In this document: one piece after another, positions 17,752 through 26,158 of the stretch
How the letters are laid out: every line of letters starts with the position of its first letter
How positions within the stretch are numbered: the first letter of the stretch is position 1
Notes under the pieces: model-generated
Told to the model about the DNA's origin: nothing
The model's input: the letters and a program-made list of their open reading frames with translations, nothing else
The model's database searches: none
Position numbers and translations under genes: made by a program
Source of the DNA: Achromobacter insolitus
GTDB taxonomy: Bacteria; Pseudomonadota; Gammaproteobacteria; Burkholderiales; Burkholderiaceae_B
Length of the DNA: 64,000 bases
Direction: 5' to 3'
NCBI RefSeq assembly: GCF_002209555.1
Contig: NZ_NJIF01000001.1
Span: 1-64,000, forward strand

Positions 17752-18876
17752 TTATAAAGCCCGGTCTTGCCCCAGCGTGCGTCGGTATACGTCCAGTGTG
17801 GCGGCGGCGAAACGTTCCAGATTGAAGTCCCGCAGGCTGGTCTCCCGGGCCTTGGCCCCCATGGCGCGCACGGCGTCGGGATGGTCCAGCATGAAACGCA
17901 GCTTGGCGGTAATGGCGGGCACGTCGCGCGCCGGCACGATCCAGCCGTCGACGCCGTCGGTCACGTTCTCGGGCAGGCCGCCTGCGTCGCTGACCAGGGC
18001 GGGCAGACCCAGCCCCATGATTTCGCGGCAGGCAAACGACAGCGCTTCGCGATAGGACAGCACGAAGCCTGCGTGGCAGGATGCCAGCGCCGCCCGCACG
18101 TCGTCGAGCAGGCCGGGAAACCGGACTTGGTCGGTCATGCCCAGTTCGCGCACCCGCGCAAGCTTGGCCTCGTTGGGCGGATCGCCGGCCACCATCAGCA
18201 GCACGCGCGCGCGATCCTCGGGCGGCAAGGCGGCAGCCGCCGCCACCAGGTCCAGCCAGCCCTTGTCGTAGTCGGTGCCGCCAGCGCTGCCCAGCAACAG
18301 CTTGCCCTGCCAATCGGGCCCGAAGAAGATGGCGCGCAGCTTGTCCAGGCTTTCCGGCGGCGGCGGCGCGAAGAAATTGGTGTCGATGCCGTGGCGGATG
18401 GTGGTGATGGGACGCTTGCCGTAAGGCGACTGCTGCATCAGGCGGTGGACGTAATCGCTGACCGCGATGGCATGGTCGGTGGCCAGCGCCACCCGCAACT
18501 TGTGGCCGAAGCTGGTCAGCGGATGATCGTTGTGCTTGGTGAAAACGATGCGCGGCCGCTTGCGCATGCCCAGCGTGGCCAGCATGACCTGCTTATGGTC
18601 CGCAGACCCATTGGCGTGGATGATGTCGAAGCCGCCGGACTTGATCAGGCGGCGCAGCTGCGCGCGGTCCTTGAACCAGGACGACGGCCGTGTCGTGTAC
18701 TGCATGTCCTCCACCCTCACGCCCGGAATCGCTTTGGCATAGCGGTGCAGGCGGCTGGTGGCCGGCGCCGCGACGGTGATCTGGTGGTCCTTGGACAAAG
18801 CCTTGGCCAGGTTGATGATGTAGGTGACGTGCCCCCCGCCATTGCCGGCGTGGAAGTTGGTGTAGAGGATCTTCAC
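17752..18876 (-). CDS. glycosyltransferase family 4 (LPS core)
   Basis: GT-B glycosyltransferase of 374 aa. It opens with MKILYTNFHAGNGGGHVTYI, the nucleotide-sugar-independent acceptor loop of GT4, and has SYREALSFACREIMGLGLPA as the C-terminal EX7E-type motif. The start is GTG 18876, which overlaps the stop of the GT2 gene as GTGA. An open frame extends well upstream but overlaps the GT2 gene and is not family-like. Role: LPS core elongation, inferred from its neighbours. Confidence 0.85.
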   Translation of the reverse strand: MKILYTNFHAGNGGGHVTYIINLAKALSKDHQITVAAPATSRLHRYAKAIPGVRVEDMQYTTRPSSWFKDRAQLRRLIKSGGFDIIHANGSADHKQVMLATLGMRKRPRIVFTKHNDHPLTSFGHKLRVALATDHAIAVSDYVHRLMQQSPYGKRPITTIRHGIDTNFFAPPPPESLDKLRAIFFGPDWQGKLLLGSAGGTDYDKGWLDLVAAAAALPPEDRARVLLMVAGDPPNEAKLARVRELGMTDQVRFPGLLDDVRAALASCHAGFVLSYREALSFACREIMGLGLPALVSDAGGLPENVTDGVDGWIVPARDVPAITAKLRFMLDHPDAVRAMGAKARETSLRDFNLERFAAATLDVYRRTLGQDRAL

Positions 18877-19625
18877 TTCTTCTTCTCGGCCAGGAACATC
18901 AGCTTCGAATAACGGAAGAAACTGCCGGCCGCGGCAGTAACGGCCAACACCAGGCCGTGCTTGCCATCCAGGAATCCGCGCCGGATCAGATAGATGCGCA
19001 CGAAGGTCCAGAAGCCGTGGCCCAGCGCGCCAAAAACGGACGTGCGCCGGCCCTTGGCGTACATCATGGCGGCGGCATCGGACGAATAGCGGTTGACCTT
19101 GGTGATCAGCGCATCCAGATTGTCGTAGGGATAGTGGTGGAAATAGCCACGCATCTGCAAGGGCTTGCCGTTGGCCGGCACCACCCGTTCGTGCACGGCG
19201 GCGTCCGAGAAGCGCGCCGTGCCGCGCTTGAACAGGCGCAGCACGTAATCCGGCCACCAGCCGCTGTGACGGATATCGCGGCCGCAGAAATTGGACAGGC
19301 GCGCGATTTCGTACGTGTCCGACTGCGGCGCGCGCAGCACTTCCTGGATTTCCCGGGCCAGTTCCGGGGTGACGCGTTCGTCAGCGTCGATGGACAGGAC
19401 CCAATCGCCCGTGGCGAGATCCAGCGCGCGGTTCTTCTGGGGACCGAAACCGGGCCAGTCCGCAGTGACTTCCACCCGCGCACCCAAGGCGCGGGCAACT
19501 TCAACCGTGCCGTCGGTGCTGCCCGAGTCCACGACGATGAATTCGTCGGCGAACGCCACGGACTTGAGGCAGGCGGCGATGTTGGCCGCCTCGTTCTTGG
19601 TAATGATGATGACAGATAGCTTCAT
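18873..19625 (-). CDS. glycosyltransferase family 2, WaaE/KdtX-like
   Basis: GT-A transferase of 250 aa. It begins LSVIIITKNEAANI, has the DSGSTDGT and SIDADERVTPEL metal-binding region, and ends with a hydrophobic, basic segment. This is the pattern of WaaE/KdtX beta-1,4-glucosyltransferases that add glucose to heptose I of the inner core. It overlaps the upstream deacetylase as ATGA and the downstream GT4 gene as GTGA, so translation is probably coupled through the cluster. Confidence 0.85.
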   Translation of the reverse strand: MKLSVIIITKNEAANIAACLKSVAFADEFIVVDSGSTDGTVEVARALGARVEVTADWPGFGPQKNRALDLATGDWVLSIDADERVTPELAREIQEVLRAPQSDTYEIARLSNFCGRDIRHSGWWPDYVLRLFKRGTARFSDAAVHERVVPANGKPLQMRGYFHHYPYDNLDALITKVNRYSSDAAAMMYAKGRRTSVFGALGHGFWTFVRIYLIRRGFLDGKHGLVLAVTAAAGSFFRYSKLMFLAEKKK

Positions 19626-20470
19626 CCGCGATTCCTGAGACGCTTTTTCCAGGCCTTCCAGGCATGAAAGCGCGGCCCCCAGAAGGGATCGCGCGACAGC
19701 CAGATGCGCCGGTTCAGCCAGGAGCCCGCCTGGTTGCGCACCGCGAAACGATAAATATGTTCGGGATCGGCGCCGGGGGTGTTCTGGCCAAAAGGGTCGG
19801 TAGTGTACAAGTGCCGGAACCCGGCCTCGCGCGCCGCGGCGACGTAGTCCGCATCGAAGTACCCTTGCGGCCAGCAGAGGTGGTCGCTGGCGGCTCCGAG
19901 GCGGCGGGTCAGGGTGTCGCGCGACTCCTGCAATTCCTGGGCGATATGGGCGCGCTTGGCGTCGACATCGGCGCCGCAAACCTTGTCCCAGCGGGTATGC
20001 GTATGCGTGTGGGAATGGAATTCGAAGGTGCCCGCCGCCTGCATGGCTTCGATCTCGCTCCAGCGCAGCATGGCCTCGTCGGCCCGGCCCTCCGCCACCA
20101 GCCGCTTGCAAGCGTCGTGGTCGGGGGTGGCCGGCAAGGCGCCGCCCTGGCCCGCATGCGGTCGCACCGGCCCGTCGCCAATCCAGCCGGTGATGGTGAA
20201 CAACACCGCGCGCATGCCATGGCGCGCCAGCACCGGATGCGCATGCACCCAATTGTTCAGGTAGCCGTCGTCGAACGTGATCAGCACCGAACGCTCGGGC
20301 ACCGCGCCACCGGCCAGATAGGCCGCGAACTCCCCAGCGGACAAAGACTGGTAACCGGCGCGGGCGAGGCGCGAAATCTGCGCCTCGAACACGTCGGGCG
20401 TGGCCGCGATCATGCCGCCCGCCGGCGTGACGTGGTGATACATCAGCACCGGGACGTTGGGCGCATTCAT
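19622..20470 (-). CDS. second polysaccharide deacetylase (LPS cluster)
   Basis: NodB-type deacetylase of 282 aa, clearly distinct from the 17017-17742 enzyme. LITFDDGY carries the Asp motif, HSHTHTHTRWD carries the His motif, and CWPQGY replaces the usual YPYG. No signal peptide is present. Start ATG 20470 was chosen because it overlaps the GT4 stop as ATGA; an in-frame ATG 21 bp upstream would lie inside that gene. Two deacetylases in one core cluster suggest two different amino sugars or two steps. Confidence 0.83.
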   Translation of the reverse strand: MNAPNVPVLMYHHVTPAGGMIAATPDVFEAQISRLARAGYQSLSAGEFAAYLAGGAVPERSVLITFDDGYLNNWVHAHPVLARHGMRAVLFTITGWIGDGPVRPHAGQGGALPATPDHDACKRLVAEGRADEAMLRWSEIEAMQAAGTFEFHSHTHTHTRWDKVCGADVDAKRAHIAQELQESRDTLTRRLGAASDHLCWPQGYFDADYVAAAREAGFRHLYTTDPFGQNTPGADPEHIYRFAVRNQAGSWLNRRIWLSRDPFWGPRFHAWKAWKKRLRNRG

Positions 20471-21567
20471 CCCGCGCGCTCCGCCAGCCACTTGGCATAG
20501 ACGGCTTCGGTGGTTTCCGCCAGGCGGGCGGGCGAGAACACGCCTTCATCCCAGACCATTTTGCGGCCCGCTTCGCCCATGCGCTGCCGCAAGCCGGCGT
20601 CGTCGATCAAGCGCACCAGGGCGGCGCTCAGCGCCTCGGGATCCTTGGGCGGGACCAGGATGCCGGTTTCGCCGTCGCGGAACATTTCGGACACGCCGCC
20701 CACGTCCGTGCCGATGACCGGCAGGCCGCTGGCCTGCGCCTCCACGTAGACGGTACCGGACGCTTCCTGCTGCGTCGCCAGGGCGAAGAGGTCGAAGCCC
20801 GCCAACAGGTTGGGCACGTCGCGCCGCATACCCATCAGATGGATGCGGTCCTGCAACCCCAGTTCGGCCACATAGGCCTGCGTCTGTTCGAACACCGGCG
20901 AACCGCCGCCGACAAATACCAGATGCAGTTTGGGGCGACTGGCCATCAGGGGCGCAACCGCGTCGATCAGGTCCTTGTGCCCTTTGGTCGCGCGCATGAC
21001 GGCCACGCAGCCCACGACGATGTCGTCATCGGCCAGGCCCAGTTCCTCGCGCAGCGTGGAGCGTTCCACGGGCGGTGGCAGCACGATGGGCGAGTAGACG
21101 GTCGCGACCTTGCTGGCGGGAACGCCGCGGTCGATGAGGTGTTGGCGCACATGGTCACTGACCGTCGTGACCCTGTGCGGCAGACAGGTGTAGGACCACA
21201 GCGATCCCACTTTGTTGGACAAGTGGCGCGTCCGCACGATAAGCGGCGTTCCTGCCAGCCGGCCGGCGGCAGCCGCGATGACCGTGTCGCGCCGGCTGTG
21301 GGTATTGAGCACGTCGAAGCGGCCTTCGCGCAGGATGCCGCGGATGGTCGCAATGCCTTTCAGGTAATTCACCGCGCCATCCATTTCCAGGGTGTGCACG
21401 GGAAAGCCAGCATCCGACAGACGTTCGGCCAACTGCGCCTTGGGCTGGCAGATCGCCTCCATGTGATGGCCGCGCGCGCGCATGGCGGTCATCTCCTTGA
21501 AGATCCGGCCTTCCTGGCCGCCGAAACTGGTAGCGGCTTCCGAGTGAACGATACGCAGGTTAGGCAT
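20467..21567 (-). CDS. glycosyltransferase family 4 (LPS core)
   Basis: GT-B transferase of 366 aa. FGGQEGRIFKE near the start and QEASGTVYVEAQASGLPVIG (EX7E-type motif) identify GT4. Start ATG 21567 shares one base with the dnaE stop (TGATG), so it is likely to be translated by ribosomes finishing dnaE. It is the first LPS gene of the leftward string. Its position next to a deacetylase suggests it handles an N-acetylated sugar, but that is inference. Confidence 0.85.
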   Translation of the reverse strand: MPNLRIVHSEAATSFGGQEGRIFKEMTAMRARGHHMEAICQPKAQLAERLSDAGFPVHTLEMDGAVNYLKGIATIRGILREGRFDVLNTHSRRDTVIAAAAGRLAGTPLIVRTRHLSNKVGSLWSYTCLPHRVTTVSDHVRQHLIDRGVPASKVATVYSPIVLPPPVERSTLREELGLADDDIVVGCVAVMRATKGHKDLIDAVAPLMASRPKLHLVFVGGGSPVFEQTQAYVAELGLQDRIHLMGMRRDVPNLLAGFDLFALATQQEASGTVYVEAQASGLPVIGTDVGGVSEMFRDGETGILVPPKDPEALSAALVRLIDDAGLRQRMGEAGRKMVWDEGVFSPARLAETTEAVYAKWLAERAG

Positions 21568-24500
21568 CAATAAGTGACCTCCACGCCATCCGGCTTGGTC
21601 CATTCATTCAGGTTGGCGAGCAGCGTGTCGGCCATGCGAACGCGCCACTCCTCGCCCAGACGGACCGTGCACAGGAAATTATTCTTGGTATAGACGATAT
21701 CGACCGGCACGCCGGGAATGCCGTTCTCGGGCTCGGCCCGGAAGGGATTCAGCATCTGCCGCAGGCGCGCCGCGTCGGCGCTGCCATTGAGCTTGACGCG
21801 CAGGGACTTGGCGCGGGCTTCGCGCGCCAGCTGCAGGTCGTAGAGCTGCTCGGCCACGATGCGCATGCCGCCCGAGTAGTCGTCGTTGCTGACCTTGCCC
21901 TGGACGATGACGAGTTGGTCCTCGCGCAGGCGGTTGCGGTGCTTTTCGTAGAGCTCGTTGAAGACCGAGATTTCCACCTGCGCAGTGCCGTCGTCCAGCA
22001 CGGCGAAGACCATCTTGCCGCGGCGGGTCATCATGACGCGCACGCTGGCCAGCACGCCGCACATCCATTGCAGGTCGCGTTGCGGTTCCACGCGCACCAA
22101 CTGCATCGGCACGATGCGGCGCACTTCGTCGCGCCACGCGTCAAACAGGTGGCCGCTGTAGTAATAGCCCAGCGCGGACTTTTCTTCGGTCAGCTTCTTG
22201 TGCAGATCCCAGGGCGCGACCTTGGCCAGTTCGCCGGCCACCACGTCGCCGCTGTCGTCGCCGAAGAGCGAAGCCTGGTTGGCGCTGCGGGCCGCCTGTT
22301 CGGCGGCTTCCATGGCGGTGGGCACCGAAGCCAGCATCGCCGCGCGGTTTGGTTCGATGGTGTCGAAGGCGCCGGCCTTGATCAGGGCTTCGATGGTGCG
22401 GCGGTTGACCGCGTGCTTGTTGACGCGGCGGCAGAAGTCGAACAGATTCTGGAAGGGGCCGCCTTCCTTGCGCGCGCGCAGGATTTCCTCGACCGCGCCC
22501 TGCCCCGTGCCCTTGACCGCGCCCAGGCCATACCGCATGGTGCGCGGCGGCTTGCCATTCTTGGTGTGCTTGTCGGCGACCGGCTCGAAGCGGTAGCCCG
22601 AGAAGTTCACGTCCGGCGGCAGCACCTCGACGCCGTTGTCCTGGGCATCGCGGCAGAAGATCTGGACCTTGTCGGTGTCGTCCATGTCCGAGGACATGGT
22701 CGCGGCCAGGAATTCCGTGGGATGGTAGGCCTTGAGCCAGGCGGTCTGGTAGGAGATCAGCGCATACGCGGCCGAGTGCGACTTGTTGAAGCCGTAGCCC
22801 GCGAACTTCTCCATCAGGTCGAACAGTTTGACGGCCAGGTCCGGATCGTGGCCCTTTTCCTTGGCGCCTTTCTCGAACAACTCGCGGTGCTTGGCCATTT
22901 CTTCGGGCTTTTTCTTGCCCATGGCGCGCCGCAGCAGGTCGGCGCCGCCCAGTGAATAGCCGCCGATGATCTGCGAGATCAGCATCACCTGTTCCTGGTA
23001 GACGATGACCCCGTAAGTGCTCTTGAGGGTGTTCTCCAGGTCGTCGTGGAAGTAGTCCACCGCGGCACGGCCGTGCTTGCGGTTGACGAAGTCGTCCACC
23101 ATGCCCGATTCCAGCGGCCCCGGTCGATACAGGGCCAACATGGCGATGATGTCTTCGAAGGTGTTGGGCCGCAGCTTCTTCAGCAGCTCCTTCATGCCGC
23201 GCGATTCCAGCTGGAACACCGCCGTCGTGTTGGCGTCGCACAGGATCTTGTAGGCAGCCGGATCGTCCAGCGCCAGGGCCATGACGTCGAAGTCGCGTTT
23301 GTCCTCGTTGAACTGGCGCACGTAGCGCACGGCCCAATCCAGGATAGTCAGGTTGCGCAGGCCGAGGAAGTCGAACTTCACGAGGCCGGCGGCTTCGACG
23401 TCGTCCTTGTCGAACTGCGAGACTGCGCTGTTCTCCTGGCCAGGCTGGCAATACAGCGGGCAGAAGTCGGTCAGCTTGCCCGGGGCGATCAGCACGCCGC
23501 CAGCGTGCATGCCGATGTTGCGGGTCAGGCCTTCCAGCGGCTTCGCCAGGTCCACCAGCGCGCGCACTTCCTCTTCCTGCTCGTAGCGGTCCTTGAAGGC
23601 GGGCTCCTCCTTCAGGGTCCGTTCAAGGGACCAGGGATCCATCGGATTGAACGGGATCAGCTTGGACAGGCCGTCGCAGAACATATAGGGCATGTCCAGC
23701 ACGCGGCCAGCGTCTCGGACCACGGCCTTGGCGCCCAGCGTGCCGAAAGTGGCGATCTGGCTCACGGCGGCTCGGCCGTATTTTTCCTTGACGTAGTCAA
23801 TGACCCGTTCGCGGTTGTCCTGGCAGAAATCGATATCGAAGTCGGGCATGGAGACCCGCTCGGGATTCAGGAAGCGCTCGAACAGCAAGTCGTAGCGGAT
23901 CGGATCCAGGTCGGTAATGCCCAGGGCATAGGCCACCAGCGAGCCGGCGCCGGAACCCCGTCCCGGTCCCACCGGCACGCCGTTGTTCTTGCCCCAGTTG
24001 ATGAAGTCCTGCACGATCAGGAAGTAGCCCGGGAAGCCCATCTGGATGATGGTCTTGCATTCCCAGCGCAGGCGTTCGTAGTACTGTTCGCGCTTGGACT
24101 CGCGTTCGGCCTCGTCGGGGAACAGGAACGCCATGCGCTTTTCCAGCCCCTCTTCCGATAGCTGGACCAGATAGTCGTCCAGGCTCACGCCGTCCGGCGT
24201 GGGGAAGTTGGGCAGGCGCGGCTTGCCCAGCACCAGGCTGAGGTTGCAGCGTTTGGCGATTTCCACAGTGTTGGCCAGCGCCGAGGGCACATCGGCGAAG
24301 CGCCGCGCCATTTCCTCGGAACTGAGCAGGTACTGCTCCTTGCTGAACCGGCGCACGCGGCGCGGGTTGGCCAGGATTTCGCCTTCGGCGATGCAGACGC
24401 GGGCCTCATGCGCCTGGAATTCGAATTCGTCCAGAAACTGCACCGGATGCGTCGCCACCACCGGCAGGCCGGCCTCGCTGGCCAGGCGCATGGCGGCCTG

Positions 24501-25061
24501 GGTATAGGCTTCGTCGCCGTCCATGCCCGCGCGCTGCAATTCGATGTAGTAGCTGCCCGGGAACAGGTGCGCCCATTGGCGAGCCAGCGCCAGCGCCGAC
24601 ACGGCGTTGCCCGCGTCCAGCGCCTGCCCCACGTCGCCGCCGCGTCCGCCCGACAGTGCGATCAGCCCCTCCTGCCCCTGCAACCATTCGCGGCGGATTT
24701 CCGCGCGGCCCCTGCCCTGGTTCGTCAGGAAGGCCTTGGTCAGCAATTCACAGAGATTGAGATAGCCCTGGTGGTTGCGCACCAGCAGCAGCAGGCGGAA
24801 AGGCTTGGCAGGGTCGTCATCGTTGGACAGCCAGACATCGCAGCCAGCGATGGGCTTGATGCCGGCGCCGCGTGCGCCCTTGTAGAACTTGATCAGGCCG
24901 AACAGGTTCGACAGATCCGTCAGCGCGACGGCAGGCTGGCCCAGCTTGGCCACGCGCTTGATAAGGTCGGGGATGCGCACGATGCCGTCCACGACCGAAA
25001 ATTCGGAGTGTACGCGCAGGTGAACAAATGGGGACGGGGTTGTTACGGCTTCTTCGGACAT
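21567..25061 (-). CDS. dnaE: DNA polymerase III alpha subunit
   Basis: Replicative polymerase of 1164 aa (E. coli DnaE is 1160). The PHP domain is at the N-terminus (FVHLRVHSEFSVVDG), the catalytic Asp pair is in MPDFDIDFC near residue 400, and the helix-hairpin-helix, OB-fold (LASVRVMMTRRGKMVFAVL) and C-terminal domains follow in order. It is full length and intact. The unusual point is that its stop codon overlaps the first LPS glycosyltransferase gene, making dnaE the head of an apparent LPS operon. Confidence 0.97.
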   Translation of the reverse strand: MSEEAVTTPSPFVHLRVHSEFSVVDGIVRIPDLIKRVAKLGQPAVALTDLSNLFGLIKFYKGARGAGIKPIAGCDVWLSNDDDPAKPFRLLLLVRNHQGYLNLCELLTKAFLTNQGRGRAEIRREWLQGQEGLIALSGGRGGDVGQALDAGNAVSALALARQWAHLFPGSYYIELQRAGMDGDEAYTQAAMRLASEAGLPVVATHPVQFLDEFEFQAHEARVCIAEGEILANPRRVRRFSKEQYLLSSEEMARRFADVPSALANTVEIAKRCNLSLVLGKPRLPNFPTPDGVSLDDYLVQLSEEGLEKRMAFLFPDEAERESKREQYYERLRWECKTIIQMGFPGYFLIVQDFINWGKNNGVPVGPGRGSGAGSLVAYALGITDLDPIRYDLLFERFLNPERVSMPDFDIDFCQDNRERVIDYVKEKYGRAAVSQIATFGTLGAKAVVRDAGRVLDMPYMFCDGLSKLIPFNPMDPWSLERTLKEEPAFKDRYEQEEEVRALVDLAKPLEGLTRNIGMHAGGVLIAPGKLTDFCPLYCQPGQENSAVSQFDKDDVEAAGLVKFDFLGLRNLTILDWAVRYVRQFNEDKRDFDVMALALDDPAAYKILCDANTTAVFQLESRGMKELLKKLRPNTFEDIIAMLALYRPGPLESGMVDDFVNRKHGRAAVDYFHDDLENTLKSTYGVIVYQEQVMLISQIIGGYSLGGADLLRRAMGKKKPEEMAKHRELFEKGAKEKGHDPDLAVKLFDLMEKFAGYGFNKSHSAAYALISYQTAWLKAYHPTEFLAATMSSDMDDTDKVQIFCRDAQDNGVEVLPPDVNFSGYRFEPVADKHTKNGKPPRTMRYGLGAVKGTGQGAVEEILRARKEGGPFQNLFDFCRRVNKHAVNRRTIEALIKAGAFDTIEPNRAAMLASVPTAMEAAEQAARSANQASLFGDDSGDVVAGELAKVAPWDLHKKLTEEKSALGYYYSGHLFDAWRDEVRRIVPMQLVRVEPQRDLQWMCGVLASVRVMMTRRGKMVFAVLDDGTAQVEISVFNELYEKHRNRLREDQLVIVQGKVSNDDYSGGMRIVAEQLYDLQLAREARAKSLRVKLNGSADAARLRQMLNPFRAEPENGIPGVPVDIVYTKNNFLCTVRLGEEWRVRMADTLLANLNEWTKPDGVEVTY

Positions 25062-25201
25062 AAGGGGAATTGTACCTAGTCAACGCGGTCCAAGCCGAGG
25101 CCCCTGCGGTTGCGCAAAGGACTATGCGGGCGCCTGTGTAACAATACACGTTGCACGTCATCGCCCACTGCTGACATGAGATTTACGCACGAGATTCACC
25201 T

Positions 25202-26101
25202 ATGAAATGGCTAATTCCCGGGATCTGGCTGAGCGCCATCCTGTTCGCGCACTTCCGAGGCCGCGTCAAGCTTCCGCTGGGCCGGCAATTGCTGGACCAT
25301 TCCGTGCTGCTCGCCCCCATCAATGCCTTCATGGTGCTGACCTCGCGGGTACCGACCACGCCCTACCTCACCACGAGCGAAATTGCCGAACTCAAGGTGC
25401 TGGACGACAACTGGGAAACGATCCGCGAAGAAGCCGAACAGATGGCCGAGCTGCGCCGTATCAAGGCCGCCGATACCCATAACGACATCGGTTTCAACTC
25501 GTTCTTCAAGTACGGCTGGAAGCGTTTCTACCTGAAGTGGTACGACGCCCGCCACCCGTCCGCCGAGGAACTTTGCCCCAAGACCGTCGCCATCCTGAAG
25601 ACCTTGCCCAAGGTCAAGGCCGCGATGTTCGCCGAACTGCCTCCGGGCGGCCAGTTGAACCCGCACCGTGACCCGTTCGCGGGATCCCTGCGCTACCACC
25701 TGGGCCTGGTCACCCCGAACGATGACGGTTGCCACATCATCGTGGACGGCGAGCACTACAGTTGGCGCGACGGCGAAAGCGTGGTGTTTGACGAAACCTA
25801 CGTGCACGAGGCCTACAACCACACCGACCAGAACCGGATCATCCTGTTCTGCGACGTGGAGCGCCCGCTCAAATGGCGCTGGGCCGAAGCCTTCAACCGG
25901 TGGTTTGGCCGCGTCGTCATGTCGGCTGCCAGCTCGCCCAACGATGGCGGCGACCAGACCGGCGCCATCAACAAGCTGACCCACGCCCACTGGGTCATCG
26001 ACCAGAAGCGCAAGGCCTTCAAGGCCTGGAACCGCACGGTCTACAAGGCTACCAAGTATGGCCTGATCGTCCTGGTCATCGCAGGGTTCCTGGCTCTGTA
26101 A
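25202..26101 (+). CDS. lpxO: lipid A 2-hydroxylase LpxO (aspartyl/asparaginyl hydroxylase family)
   Basis: Fe(II)/2-oxoglutarate dioxygenase of 299 aa that hydroxylates the alpha carbon of a secondary fatty acid on lipid A at the cytoplasmic face. Hydrophobic segments at both ends anchor it. The iron site is NPHRDPF (His...Asp) with a distal His in YVHEAYNHTDQNR, whose Arg binds 2-oxoglutarate. Length equals known LpxO proteins (about 300 aa). It is divergent from dnaE, placing another LPS-modifying gene beside the core cluster. Confidence 0.9.
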   Translation: MKWLIPGIWLSAILFAHFRGRVKLPLGRQLLDHSVLLAPINAFMVLTSRVPTTPYLTTSEIAELKVLDDNWETIREEAEQMAELRRIKAADTHNDIGFNSFFKYGWKRFYLKWYDARHPSAEELCPKTVAILKTLPKVKAAMFAELPPGGQLNPHRDPFAGSLRYHLGLVTPNDDGCHIIVDGEHYSWRDGESVVFDETYVHEAYNHTDQNRIILFCDVERPLKWRWAEAFNRWFGRVVMSAASSPNDGGDQTGAINKLTHAHWVIDQKRKAFKAWNRTVYKATKYGLIVLVIAGFLAL

Positions 26102-26116
26102 AACAACTCTGTGAAA

Positions 26117-26149
26117 CACTAAAGGCCGCAAGCAATGCGGCCTTTAGTG
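26117..26149. terminator. bidirectional hairpin between lpxO and hrpA
   Basis: A perfect 14-bp inverted repeat (26117-26130 with 26136-26149) and a 5-nt loop lie between the convergent ends of lpxO and hrpA. The stem has AAA/TTT within it and no long T run after it, so it probably serves both directions. Confidence 0.75.
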
Positions 26150-26158
26150 CATTGGGCC

